Shown here piece by piece: positions 1-7,073 of a DNA stretch of 14,777 nt. The DNA lies in NCBI GenBank assembly GCA_964542895.1, contig CAZIWT010000089.1:1-14777 (forward strand). The letters are read 5' to 3'. The translations under genes and the position numbers were made by a program. How positions within the stretch are numbered: the first letter of the stretch is position 1; each line of letters opens with the position of its first letter. The DNA is from Zymogenus sp964542895. GTDB taxonomy: Bacteria > Desulfobacterota > Zymogenia > Zymogenales > Zymogenaceae. The notes below the pieces were generated by a model, which worked only from the letters and a program-made list of their open reading frames with translations, had not been told where the DNA came from and did no database searches.

Positions 1-147
1 ATTATAGCACAGAGGATTTAAAAACCTCCTTTTTAAAGTATATATCCACTCTATTAATCTCGTTCAAAATCCCTATAAAAACTTCCCCCTGACTATATAA
101 ATAAAAAAATCACCCGAAAAAATACCTTATACTGCAAAAAATTTTTG

Positions 148-1521
148 CTATCTCAATCCCAGCTTCTTCATTTGATACAGGAGCACCTGACGGGGTATCT
201 TCAATAAACGTGAGGCCTTCGATTTATTTCCCCCGGCCTGCTTAAGGGCCTTTAAAATCATCTCGGATGATACCTTGTCTATCGTCCTCTTGAAATCTAT
301 CCCGCCTTTAGGTATAACCGCAGGTATGATGGAATCATCAAACGATCTCTTTTCGGGCTCTATGGACAGGTGCCGTGCATTTATCTGCGGTCCGTCGGAT
401 ACTATCACCGCGCGCTCGAGGACATTTCTCAGTTCCCTGATGTTGCCGTTCCAGGAATAGCCGATGATCTTCTCCATCGCCTCATCGGAAATTCCGTTGA
501 TTCTCTTTTTAAGCTTCTTGGAAAACTCCTCTAAAAAGGCCGCCACAAAAAGCTCGATATCTTCCTTCCGCTCCCTCAAGGTGGGCAGCACCAGATACAT
601 CACCTTTAGCCTGTAGTAGAGATCCTCTCTGAACTCGTTTTTCGTGACGGCAAGGGCGAGGTCCTTGTTTGTGGCGGCAATAATCCTGACGTCCAGTTTT
701 ATATCCGCCGTGCCCCCGACCCTCTTATAGGTCATCGTGTCCAGAAACCTCAGGAGCTTTGCCTGAAGCTGGACGGACATCTCCCCGATCTCGTCCAAAA
801 AGACCGTCCCACCGGAGGCCAGCTCTATCTGCCCCTTCTTTCTCACCCTGGCATCGGTGAAGGCGCCCGGCTCATAACCAAAAAGCTCCGTCTCCATGAG
901 ATTTTCGGGTATCGCCGCACAGTTTATCTCCACAAAGGGCTCGTCGCGGCGGCTCGAACGGTAGTGAATGAACCTTGCGAGATACTCCTTTCCCGTCCCG
1001 GACTCCCCCTCGATCAGGACCGTGGCGGTTTCCGACTCCGCAACGAAGAGCGCCAGACGGTAAATCTCCCACATCTTCTGAGAGCGCCCAACCAGATAGT
1101 TGAACTTGTACTTCTTCCTGTCAACCTCCTTCAGATACTCTATCTCCCTCAGAAGCTCGAGGTGCTTGAGGTTCTTCTTCACGGCTATGAGAAGCTCGTC
1201 CTCCATGATCGGCTTTGTGAGGTAGTCGCCCGCCCCAAGCTTCATGGAATCGATGGCGGTCTCGATGGTTCCGTGGGCGGTCATCATCACTACCTGCGGA
1301 CGCTCGTACATCTCGTTGATTTCCCTCAACAAATCTATTCCGCTCATGTCGGGGAGCATTAGATCCAGCAGAACCAGATCGGGATTGACGCTGTTTATGA
1401 GCTTCAATCCCTCCGAGCCGTTAAGGGCGCTGTATACGATATAACCTCTACCCTCCAACGATTCTGCAAGGAACTTGCTGAAACTCCTATCATCTTCAAT
1501 GATAAGGATAGTTGTATCCAT
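148..1521 (-). CDS. NtrC-family sigma-54-dependent response regulator
   Basis: This is a cytoplasmic transcription activator for sigma-54 promoters, controlled by phosphorylation. The 457-residue protein has three domains in order. The receiver (about 3-118) has acidic residues near 9-11, phosphoacceptor D53 in LLDLMLPD, T81 and K103. The AAA+ domain (about 143-375) has Walker A GESGTGK (172-178) and Walker B TVFLDEIG (239-246). A Fis-type helix-turn-helix occupies about 420-457 (GGNKSKASRLLKIPRQVLLYQMKK). The sigma-54 contact loop, normally GAFTGA, reads GAFTDA at 219-224. I chose ATG at 1521; an in-frame GTG at 1527 would add two residues, and neither has a clear Shine-Dalgarno. No sensor kinase gene adjoins it in the window, so partner and targets are unknown. 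The family call is very secure. Confidence 0.95.
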   Translation of the reverse strand: MDTTILIIEDDRSFSKFLAESLEGRGYIVYSALNGSEGLKLINSVNPDLVLLDLMLPDMSGIDLLREINEMYERPQVVMMTAHGTIETAIDSMKLGAGDYLTKPIMEDELLIAVKKNLKHLELLREIEYLKEVDRKKYKFNYLVGRSQKMWEIYRLALFVAESETATVLIEGESGTGKEYLARFIHYRSSRRDEPFVEINCAAIPENLMETELFGYEPGAFTDARVRKKGQIELASGGTVFLDEIGEMSVQLQAKLLRFLDTMTYKRVGGTADIKLDVRIIAATNKDLALAVTKNEFREDLYYRLKVMYLVLPTLRERKEDIELFVAAFLEEFSKKLKKRINGISDEAMEKIIGYSWNGNIRELRNVLERAVIVSDGPQINARHLSIEPEKRSFDDSIIPAVIPKGGIDFKRTIDKVSSEMILKALKQAGGNKSKASRLLKIPRQVLLYQMKKLGLR

Positions 1522-1541
1522 CGACACGACCGTCGTTACAA

Positions 1542-1570
1542 TATATAATTGACACTAAACTATTTTTCAA
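1542..1570 (-). promoter_or_regulatory. Candidate sigma-70 promoter of the response regulator
   Basis: On the minus strand TTGAAA (1565-1570) and TATATA (1542-1547) are separated by exactly 17 bases. Transcription would start near 1535, leaving a leader of only about 13 bases before ATG 1521. That fits the lack of a clear ribosome binding site. The inverted repeat TGACAC (1550-1555) / GTGTCA (1572-1577) overlaps this promoter. This is a pattern match only. Confidence 0.45.
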
Positions 1571-1732
1571 TGTGTCATAATAAAACACAATGATGTATAA
1601 ATTATGTATAATAATATACAATAACAGATTGAATTACCAGAAAAAAATGCAAAAATTTCATACAATTTTCATTTTTTCCTATTGAAAATTCAATTTTAGG
1701 CGAACAGCGGTTGGTTTTATATCCTGAAATTC

Positions 1733-1766
1733 AAGGGGAGGGGGATTGTACCCACCTCCCCTTTTT
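1733..1766 (+). terminator. Strong hairpin with T-run on the plus strand
   Basis: AAGGGGAGG (1733-1741) pairs perfectly with CCTCCCCTT (1755-1763). The inner GGG/CCC can extend the stem past one bulged A. On the plus strand it runs into TTTTT (1762-1766), a classic intrinsic terminator shape, but no plus-strand gene precedes it here. Read on the minus strand it lies about 85 bases beyond the UroD-family stop with only a poor T-tract, so it may act as that gene's 3' end hairpin. Confidence 0.5.
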
Positions 1767-1848
1767 AGGATTCTCATACCCTGCGGGTGAGCTGTGATTA
1801 TTTGCCGCTCCTTCCAATAAGAGGGCGGCGCGGCTCAATATCACAATT

Positions 1849-2928
1849 TCAATATGAGCCGTATTTGTGGAGGGCCTTTACCATGGCGATGTAGTTTTCC
1901 GGCTTGACGCCCGGGTGAATGGTGTTCGACGAGGCCAGGATGTATCCGCCGTTGGGGGCGGCGATCTCTATAGTGCTTTTCACCTCCTCCTCGACGTCCT
2001 CGACCGAGCCGGAGACGAGGGTCTCGATGCAGTCGATGTTTCCCATGAGACAGACCTTATCGCCTATCTTCTCCTTTGCCTCGGCGATATCCATACACTG
2101 GGGCTGGAAGGGGTGGATGCCGTCGAAGCCGGATTCGAGCCAGTAGTCGATGAGCTTCCAGACGTCCCCGTCGGAGTGTTTGAAGATCATGGCCCCGGCA
2201 TCGTGAACCATCTTGACTATCTCGCAATAGAGGGGATGGATGTATCTCTCGAAGAGCTCCGGAGCCATGAAGGTCCCGCTGTCGTAAGCGAGGTCCCCGT
2301 CCAGCGAGATTATATCGGCACCCATCTTTATAGCGAGCTCGATCTCCTCCATTATGTAGTCCGTGTTGATGCGCATCAGCGTATCGACGAGGTCCGGATT
2401 TCTCCTGAAGGCGATTAGAAGCTTTTCCATCCCGCCCAGAAGGTTCCAGCTCAACCGGAAGGGACACCTTATGCTCATGATGACCGCCCGCTTCCCACCT
2501 AATCTCTGGACGCAGTAGCTGAGAGACAAAATGTCCGCCTCCTTCGGTTTCGGCACCTTGTACCCCTTGAGGTCGCCCGGCGTCTCGATCGGCCCGTCGA
2601 CCACCAACGCCTCGCCGCTCGGATCGAGCTTGTAAGTCACGTCCCAATCGTCCACGAATCTCAAGTCGTCTATGAACTTCACCTCCGAAAACAGCCTGAC
2701 CACGACCCCGTCGACGTCGAGCTCCTCGATGAAGAGGATCAACGCCTCCATGAGCCTTATCTTGTCCTCGAGGCCCATCTTCTGGAAATAACCGACATCG
2801 GGAAGGTCGTCGGTGAAGTGTTTGGCGATCCCTATAATCGAAGACTCGTTGTAGGCGAGCTCGAAGTGGGGCACCCTGTCCGGCACCTTGACAGCGAGGG
2901 CGGTGTTTGCCCTTTCCAATCCGTTCAT
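1849..2928 (-). CDS. Uroporphyrinogen decarboxylase-family (UroD-fold) protein
   Basis: This 359-residue protein belongs to the UroD/MtaA-CmuA superfamily, which includes heme-pathway decarboxylases and many corrinoid-linked methyltransferases. Family marks are an N-terminal ERANTALAVKVPDRVPHFE stretch, FKHSDGD (249-255), GFDGIHPFQP (267-276), LMGNIDC (294-300) and the C-terminal SSNTIHPGVKPENY block (333-346). It lacks the H-x-C zinc-ligand pattern of MtaA-type methyltransferases: after H251 comes S-D rather than a Cys at +2. The start is ATG at 2928, because AGGAG (2939-2943) lies 10 bases upstream; an upstream in-frame start at 2967 would add 13 basic residues without such support. The permease gene lies upstream on the same strand, 231 bases away. 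The absence of other heme genes argues against true HemE. Substrate unknown. Confidence 0.85.
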   Translation of the reverse strand: MNGLERANTALAVKVPDRVPHFELAYNESSIIGIAKHFTDDLPDVGYFQKMGLEDKIRLMEALILFIEELDVDGVVVRLFSEVKFIDDLRFVDDWDVTYKLDPSGEALVVDGPIETPGDLKGYKVPKPKEADILSLSYCVQRLGGKRAVIMSIRCPFRLSWNLLGGMEKLLIAFRRNPDLVDTLMRINTDYIMEEIELAIKMGADIISLDGDLAYDSGTFMAPELFERYIHPLYCEIVKMVHDAGAMIFKHSDGDVWKLIDYWLESGFDGIHPFQPQCMDIAEAKEKIGDKVCLMGNIDCIETLVSGSVEDVEEEVKSTIEIAAPNGGYILASSNTIHPGVKPENYIAMVKALHKYGSY

Positions 2929-2938
2929 TGTAAATCTT

Positions 2939-2943
2939 CTCCT
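2939..2943 (-). promoter_or_regulatory. Shine-Dalgarno deciding the UroD-family start
   Basis: AGGAG on the minus strand lies 10 bases before ATG 2928, which favours this start over the longer reading frame opening at 2967. A possible promoter, TTGACC (2973-2978) and TTAAAT (2950-2955) with 17-base spacing, would start transcription close to this site, so that promoter is doubtful. Confidence 0.6.
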
Positions 2944-3159
2944 GTAGACATTTAAAAACAGCCGCAAATTCAGGTCAATAAAGCCTATAGTCTATTAAAG
3001 CCTTCTCCTTCACCCCTTTGATATATAGAGTGGACAAACACATTAAAACCTGCGGAATCTTCACTTCCCACCTTTCGGACAACCTACGTCCGCCGAAGGC
3101 CTGCACCTCCCCCACCACCGGAAAATCCACTGATTCCAAAACAGAGAGAAGCGAGGCCC

Positions 3160-4575
3160 CTACTTGATCACGGGCCTTCCCGGGGGCTTGATCCCCCGCT
3201 TCTTCAGTATCATCACCCGGGTATAGTAATAGGCCGCCGAAATTACCATGAAAGCAAAAAACATCGCCACGGTAAGAAGAAGGCCTGAAGCTATCATCAA
3301 CATACAGAGGAGTAAGAAAATGATAGTGTTTATTACCGCCGCAGTCCAGCTGACAATAGCCACCTTCTTCTTCGACATCTTATATCTCGACTTTTTGTAG
3401 ATTGCATCTATCTTAAATGGAACTATCGCCCCCGCGATGCAAACCACCGTAATGGGAAAAATCAACCCGAAATTTGTCATAGCGCCGAAAATCGTGGTTG
3501 GATCCTTTTCTCCCATCGTAACAAACGGTGACGTCAGTATCAGAAGAGACGCAGCGCACACGATGAATATGAACGTCAAGCCCCAGTAGGGTGTGCCCGT
3601 TCTTTCATTGACCTTTCCAATCAGCCTTGGAAACAATCCCTCACCGGCAATTACCACGAATCCCCTGGAAATTATCGTAAAGATCATATTTATCGTGGTG
3701 GCACATGCCACAAGCGCCCCACAAATGATAAAAAAGTTCAAGAATCCCTGGCCCATGAAGCTCTTCGCAACTTTTATAAGTTTATCCCCTTGCTCAAGAG
3801 ATCTGTAAGGGAAAACGCCTACAGTGACGATATGGATCAATACGTAGATGATCACGACCATCGCCATTCCCGTTATGAGGGCCTTCTTGTATTTTTTCGA
3901 TCCGTCTATAACCTCACCCCCCAGGTCGACCGCAAACAATCCACCGGCACAAAAGGTAAAGAGCATCCCCGTTGCGGCCACGAATTTCCCCACGCCGTTG
4001 GGAAATAGAGGCGTAAAGTTTTCGGCCCTGACGTAAGGTGTCCCGAGCACCACATAAAAGACCAGAGCCGCCATCATCACGAGAAAGAGGATGGTCTGAA
4101 GCTGTGCCGTGAACTTTATCCCCATAAGATTCACAAGATAGAAAAAGGCCAAAACACCTACCCCAATTAAAACCGCGGCAAACTTGACTTGATCAGGATC
4201 CATGCCTTCCTTAAAAAACTCGATGAAATACTGGCCGAATGTCAAGGCAAAGAGCGGCTGCGCTCCCACCAACATACAGAGAAGGAGGGTAAACATGGCT
4301 ACGAACGCTAACTTGGGATTCAAGAGCTGGCAGTAGCGGTAGGTGGCGCTGGTCGTTGGGTAAGCCGTTGAAAACATCGAATATGGGACCAGCGCCAGAA
4401 GCGCCGGAATCGACGCCAAAATCATGGCGAGAGGAAGCGAAGGACCGGTAATTCTCGCCCCCACAATGGTTAGAGAAAAGAGCGCCCCGCCGATGTTCAT
4501 CCCGACGAAGACCGCCACCAGCCCCAGAAAGCTTATCTCCTTTTTGAGCCTCGCTTCCGATTCGTGCATCTCCAT
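3160..4575 (-). CDS. APC-superfamily amino acid permease
   Basis: This is an inner-membrane transporter of the amino acid-polyamine-organocation superfamily, probably a secondary importer or exchanger of an amino acid or amine. The 471-residue protein has about 12 hydrophobic segments. The first contains the glycine-rich GMNIGGALFS of the unwound helix 1 that binds substrate in this fold. A conserved GGEVIDGSKKYKKAL loop lies near 230-244, between segments 6 and 7. The C-terminus is short and basic. The start is ATG 4575, where AGGAG lies 7 bases upstream; a TTG start at 4608 would add 11 residues and has no ribosome binding site. The UroD-family gene follows 231 bases downstream on the same strand, so they might share a substrate, but this is inference. 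The exact subfamily and substrate cannot be read from sequence alone. Confidence 0.88.
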   Translation of the reverse strand: MEMHESEARLKKEISFLGLVAVFVGMNIGGALFSLTIVGARITGPSLPLAMILASIPALLALVPYSMFSTAYPTTSATYRYCQLLNPKLAFVAMFTLLLCMLVGAQPLFALTFGQYFIEFFKEGMDPDQVKFAAVLIGVGVLAFFYLVNLMGIKFTAQLQTILFLVMMAALVFYVVLGTPYVRAENFTPLFPNGVGKFVAATGMLFTFCAGGLFAVDLGGEVIDGSKKYKKALITGMAMVVIIYVLIHIVTVGVFPYRSLEQGDKLIKVAKSFMGQGFLNFFIICGALVACATTINMIFTIISRGFVVIAGEGLFPRLIGKVNERTGTPYWGLTFIFIVCAASLLILTSPFVTMGEKDPTTIFGAMTNFGLIFPITVVCIAGAIVPFKIDAIYKKSRYKMSKKKVAIVSWTAAVINTIIFLLLCMLMIASGLLLTVAMFFAFMVISAAYYYTRVMILKKRGIKPPGRPVIK

Positions 4576-4582
4576 GATATTT

Positions 4583-4587
4583 CTCCT
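4583..4587 (-). promoter_or_regulatory. Shine-Dalgarno deciding the permease start
   Basis: AGGAG on the minus strand sits 7 bases before ATG 4575 and selects that codon over the upstream TTG at 4608. Confidence 0.7.
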
Positions 4588-4609
4588 GTTAATTGAAATT
4601 ATTATCAAA

Positions 4610-4632
4610 CATGATACGTCATGCCGATCATG
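4610..4632. promoter_or_regulatory. Inverted repeat at the permease transcription start
   Basis: CATGAT (4610-4615) and ATCATG (4627-4632) form a perfect 6-base dyad with an 11-base spacer, at about the start site predicted from the promoter at 4640-4668. It could be a repressor operator or a 5' RNA hairpin. Only the dyad is seen; the role is inferred. Confidence 0.35.
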
Positions 4633-4639
4633 CCGTTAA

Positions 4640-4668
4640 AAAATACCCGAAAGAACCGCAAATGTCAA
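4640..4668 (-). promoter_or_regulatory. Sigma-70 type promoter of the permease gene
   Basis: A consensus TTGACA (4663-4668) and TATTTT (4640-4645) are separated by 17 bases on the minus strand. Transcription would begin near 4633 and give a leader of about 58 bases before ATG 4575. The perfect -35 box makes this one of the better promoter candidates in the window. Confidence 0.55.
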
Positions 4669-4811
4669 ACCTTTACGCCGATTTAATAGGGATCTCTTTT
4701 TTACAAAATTGGCCATTGATAGATACGCCTTGCCCGAACATTGAACGAATTATGATGACTAAAATCCGCTCATTAAATCACAGCTCCTGTTCAAAATTTC
4801 CGTCCCCAAAT

Positions 4812-6707
4812 CTACGTCATCACCGAGCCTGTCCTGTAGCTCCCCAGGACTTTGACGAAGTCGGTGTTTTCTTTTAACCCCTTTATGATCTTTTTGTAGC
4901 GCTTGTCCTTGTCTCCCATCTCGATGTCCACGTAGAACATGAAGTCCCAGTCGGTGTCGAGCGCCTTTCTCGATTCGAGCTTTACCATGTTGATCTCCTC
5001 CTCGGCGAAGACCTCAAGCGTCTTGAAGAGCGCCCCCGGCCTGTCGCTTACCGCAAAGATCAACGAGGTCTTCTCCGCCAGCCCTTCGACAAAACCGCCG
5101 GCCGATATGACAACGAACCTCGTGAAGTTCTTGGGACTCGTCTCTATACCCTCCTTCAGAATAGATAATTCTGAGATGATCGCCGCCTCTTTGCCCGCGA
5201 TTACCGCCTCCGCCTCGTCCCCCGACTCCTTCAGGCGGGCTATCCCCGCCGCGGAATCCCTCACCGCGATGAGGTCCCACTTCGGATTTTCGTCCAGGAA
5301 CTCCTTGCACCGCTCGAACACCTGGGGCACCCCGTAGACGCGCCTGATGCTCTTCAAGTCAATCCCCTTGTCTCCGATAAGGTTGTGGACTATGCGCAAC
5401 GTCAGCTCGCCGACTATTTTGAGGTCGTGCGTAAGAAGGAGGTCGTAGTTCTCGTGGATGCTCCCCGATAGGGAGTTTTCGAGGGGTATCAGCCCGAGGG
5501 AGGTGTCCCCCCCGGCCACCGCCTCGAAGACCTCCCCGAAGCTATCCACGCTCTTCTGCTTCACGTCCGATCCGAAGAACTGGACGCACGCCTTGTGGCT
5601 CGCCGAGCCGGGGACACCCCTGTAGGCCACCCTCCTCTCCCCCTTTCCGGCCTTCAGCGGCTCCCGCATTATCTTCGCCTTCTCGATGTAGTCGTAGTCG
5701 AGCTGTTTTCCCACCACCGGGGCGATCACGTGAAGGTCGCGCATCAGCTTCTCGAACTGCTCCGGATAGAGGCTCTGGGGGCCGTCGGAGAGCGCCTTTT
5801 CCGGCTCCGTGTGAACCTCGACCATTATCCCGTCGGCGCCCGTAGCGATGGCGGCCCTCGCCATGGGGCTCACCTTCTCTCGGATGCCGGTGGCGTGGCT
5901 CGGATCGACGATGATGGGAAGGTGCGTAAGGTTCTTTATCACCGGTATGGCGGAGAGATCCAGCGTGTTTCTCGTGTAGGTCTCAAATGTCCTGATTCCC
6001 CGCTCGCAGAGGATTACCTTGTCGTTCCCCTCGGAGAGGATATATTCGGCGGCCATCAGCCACTCCTCGATGGTCGCGGAGATCCCACGCTTCAGGAGCA
6101 CCGGCTTCCCTATCCTCCCGATCGACTTCAGAAGCTCGAAGCTCTGCATGTTCCTGGCACCAACCTGCACCACGTCCACGTACTTCATCATCAGGTCCGC
6201 CTGGCTTGGAGAGGTCATCTCGGTCACTATCCCGAGACCGGTCTCCTCCCTGACCTCCGCCAGAATCTTCAGCCCCTCCTCCTCCAGCCCCTGAAACGAG
6301 TAGGGGGAGGTCCTGGGCTTGAAGGCCCCACCCCGAAAGAGGACCGCCCCGCTTTTTTTCACGACGCGGGCTATTTCGAGGGTTCTCTTTCTCTCCTCCA
6401 CGGCGCACGGCCCGGCGATGACCACAAGCCTGTCCCCGCCTACGGCCACGTCGTTTACCATGATTATCGAAGGCTCCGGGTGAAGCTCACTGCTGACCAG
6501 CTTGTACGGCTTGGAGATCGGGATCACCTTGGCGACACCCTCCAGTGTCTCGAAGTACCTGAGGTCTTTTTTCACCTTCCCGACGACGCCCAGGATTGTC
6601 TCTTCGACCCCCACGATCTCCCTTATCATGCAGTCGTCTTTTTTGAGGACCTTGATGAGTCCTTCCTTCTGCTTCGGAGTTATCTCTTTTTTGAGAACGA
6701 GGATCAC
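4812..6707 (-). CDS. Fused DAHP synthase (type I beta) - prephenate dehydratase
   Basis: This cytoplasmic 631-residue protein appears to do two steps of phenylalanine synthesis: condensing phosphoenolpyruvate with erythrose 4-phosphate to DAHP, and converting prephenate to phenylpyruvate. Residues 1-75 form the ferredoxin/ACT-like regulatory domain of Thermotoga-type DAHP synthases. The barrel (about 90-335) shows AGPCAVE with metal ligand C101, KPRTSPYSFQG (130-140), K206 in LLKRG, and metal ligands H271 (DPSHATG), E297 and D308. Prephenate dehydratase (about 358-535) shows IPLENS (407-412) and NFTRF with T529. A C-terminal ACT domain covers about 546-622 (DRPGALFKTL, KLESR). No chorismate mutase domain is present. 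The start is GTG 6707, with AGGAGG six bases upstream. The usual HPQ of the dehydratase reads VPQ. Both domain calls are secure; activity of the second half is inferred. Confidence 0.93.
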   Translation of the reverse strand: MILVLKKEITPKQKEGLIKVLKKDDCMIREIVGVEETILGVVGKVKKDLRYFETLEGVAKVIPISKPYKLVSSELHPEPSIIMVNDVAVGGDRLVVIAGPCAVEERKRTLEIARVVKKSGAVLFRGGAFKPRTSPYSFQGLEEEGLKILAEVREETGLGIVTEMTSPSQADLMMKYVDVVQVGARNMQSFELLKSIGRIGKPVLLKRGISATIEEWLMAAEYILSEGNDKVILCERGIRTFETYTRNTLDLSAIPVIKNLTHLPIIVDPSHATGIREKVSPMARAAIATGADGIMVEVHTEPEKALSDGPQSLYPEQFEKLMRDLHVIAPVVGKQLDYDYIEKAKIMREPLKAGKGERRVAYRGVPGSASHKACVQFFGSDVKQKSVDSFGEVFEAVAGGDTSLGLIPLENSLSGSIHENYDLLLTHDLKIVGELTLRIVHNLIGDKGIDLKSIRRVYGVPQVFERCKEFLDENPKWDLIAVRDSAAGIARLKESGDEAEAVIAGKEAAIISELSILKEGIETSPKNFTRFVVISAGGFVEGLAEKTSLIFAVSDRPGALFKTLEVFAEEEINMVKLESRKALDTDWDFMFYVDIEMGDKDKRYKKIIKGLKENTDFVKVLGSYRTGSVMT

Positions 6708-6740
6708 GACTTACCTCCTGACGTTGATTCTCCACACTGC

Positions 6741-6769
6741 ACTTTACACGAACCACGGGGAAAAGTCAA
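6741..6769 (-). promoter_or_regulatory. Sigma-70 type promoter of the DAHP synthase fusion
   Basis: TTGACT (6764-6769) and TAAAGT (6741-6746) are spaced by 17 bases on the minus strand, and transcription would start near 6734. The remaining leader to GTG 6707 is about 27 bases and contains AGGAGG at 6714-6719. No leader peptide rich in Phe or Tyr and no attenuator hairpin fit in so short a leader, so control is more likely through the ACT domains. Confidence 0.5.
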
Positions 6770-7013
6770 TTACGGTTGTGGGAAAAGGAAATAAATTTAT
6801 ACGAAGGAGACGAGTGGCCTTTCTCATTTAACGGGTAAATAAGATGAAATAAAAAGGGAAAAAGGGCCCCGGGCTCAAGGTTAGGTCCAAGACCGGGATA
6901 AGATAATTTCACAGCTGCGGGTTCATCCCGTCTTTAGTCGATAACGGAATAAACTTTTCGATCATACCGCTATAAATATTTTACTGTTGAAAAAGATCCA
7001 GAGGTGGAATAAT
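6770..7013. other. Intergenic region between divergent fusion gene and zupT unit
   Basis: The divergent gap, with the features at its edges, totals about 357 bases. The middle contains an imperfect inverted repeat, CGGGAT (6894-6899) and ATCCCG (6925-6930), and a GGGCCC palindrome near 6863, but no T-run. TATAAAT at 6971-6977 resembles a -10 box for the plus strand, but no matching -35 lies at the right distance. No coding sequence seen. Confidence 0.5.
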
Positions 7014-7073
7014 ATGGGGAAACAAAATGTCGTCCGGACCCTTAATCCAATGACGGTGGTGAAAGATGGTTAA
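7014..7073 (+). CDS. Candidate 19-codon leader ORF overlapping zupT
   Basis: An ATG at 7014 opens a short reading frame encoding MGKQNVVRTLNPMTVVKDG and stops at TAA 7071-7073. It has the best ribosome binding site of this transcript, GAGGTGG (7001-7007), six bases upstream. Its stop lies just inside the zupT coding region, overlapping by eight bases in a different frame. The zupT ATG itself has only GGTGA three bases away. This layout is typical of translational coupling, in which ribosomes ending the leader restart at zupT. The peptide contains no Cys or His, so it does not look metal-binding. Whether it is translated is unknown, and no homologue is recognised. Confidence 0.4.
   Translation: MGKQNVVRTLNPMTVVKDG

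Larger units (their letters stand above)
1528..1848. other. 321-base intergenic region, very AT-rich on its left side
   Basis: This gap between the response regulator start and the UroD-family stop contains the candidate promoter at 1542-1570 and a strong hairpin at 1733-1766. A weak, imperfect GC-rich hairpin lies around 1803-1826 with no T-run on either strand. The part from about 1540 to 1700 is very rich in A and T, with short palindromes such as GTATAATAATATAC (1606-1619). I saw no convincing coding sequence. Confidence 0.6.

Noticed and set aside
13..36. Short hairpin GAGG...CCTC followed by CTTTTT on the plus strand at the left edge
   Set aside because: The stem is only four pairs with an A-A mismatch inside. 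It might end a plus-strand gene to the left, but the evidence is too weak.
135..149. Palindrome GCAAAAAATTTTTGC at the end of the response regulator gene, as a terminator
   Set aside because: It has no room for a loop and is almost all A-T pairs, so it would make a poor terminator hairpin even though T-tracts follow on the minus strand.
1549..1766. Plus-strand small RNA gene ending at the 1733-1766 hairpin
   Set aside because: TTGACA at 1549 has no -10 box at 15-19 bases, and TACAAT at 1661 has no -35 box at the right distance. Without a promoter it is not reported as a gene.
1867..2418. A 183-codon plus-strand frame opposite the UroD-family gene
   Set aside because: It is wholly contained in a well-supported gene on the other strand and shows no protein-family features.
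3089..3117. Hairpin-like CCTTTCGGAC...GTCCGCCGAAGG between the UroD-family and permease genes
   Set aside because: The pairing is interrupted and there is no T-run, so neither a terminator nor a structured RNA can be claimed.
5595..6794. A 399-codon open frame on the plus strand opposite the DAHP synthase fusion
   Set aside because: It is antisense to a gene with clear motifs, and its translation is rich in His, Arg, Gly and Pro with no recognisable domain. It is a shadow of GC-rich codon use.
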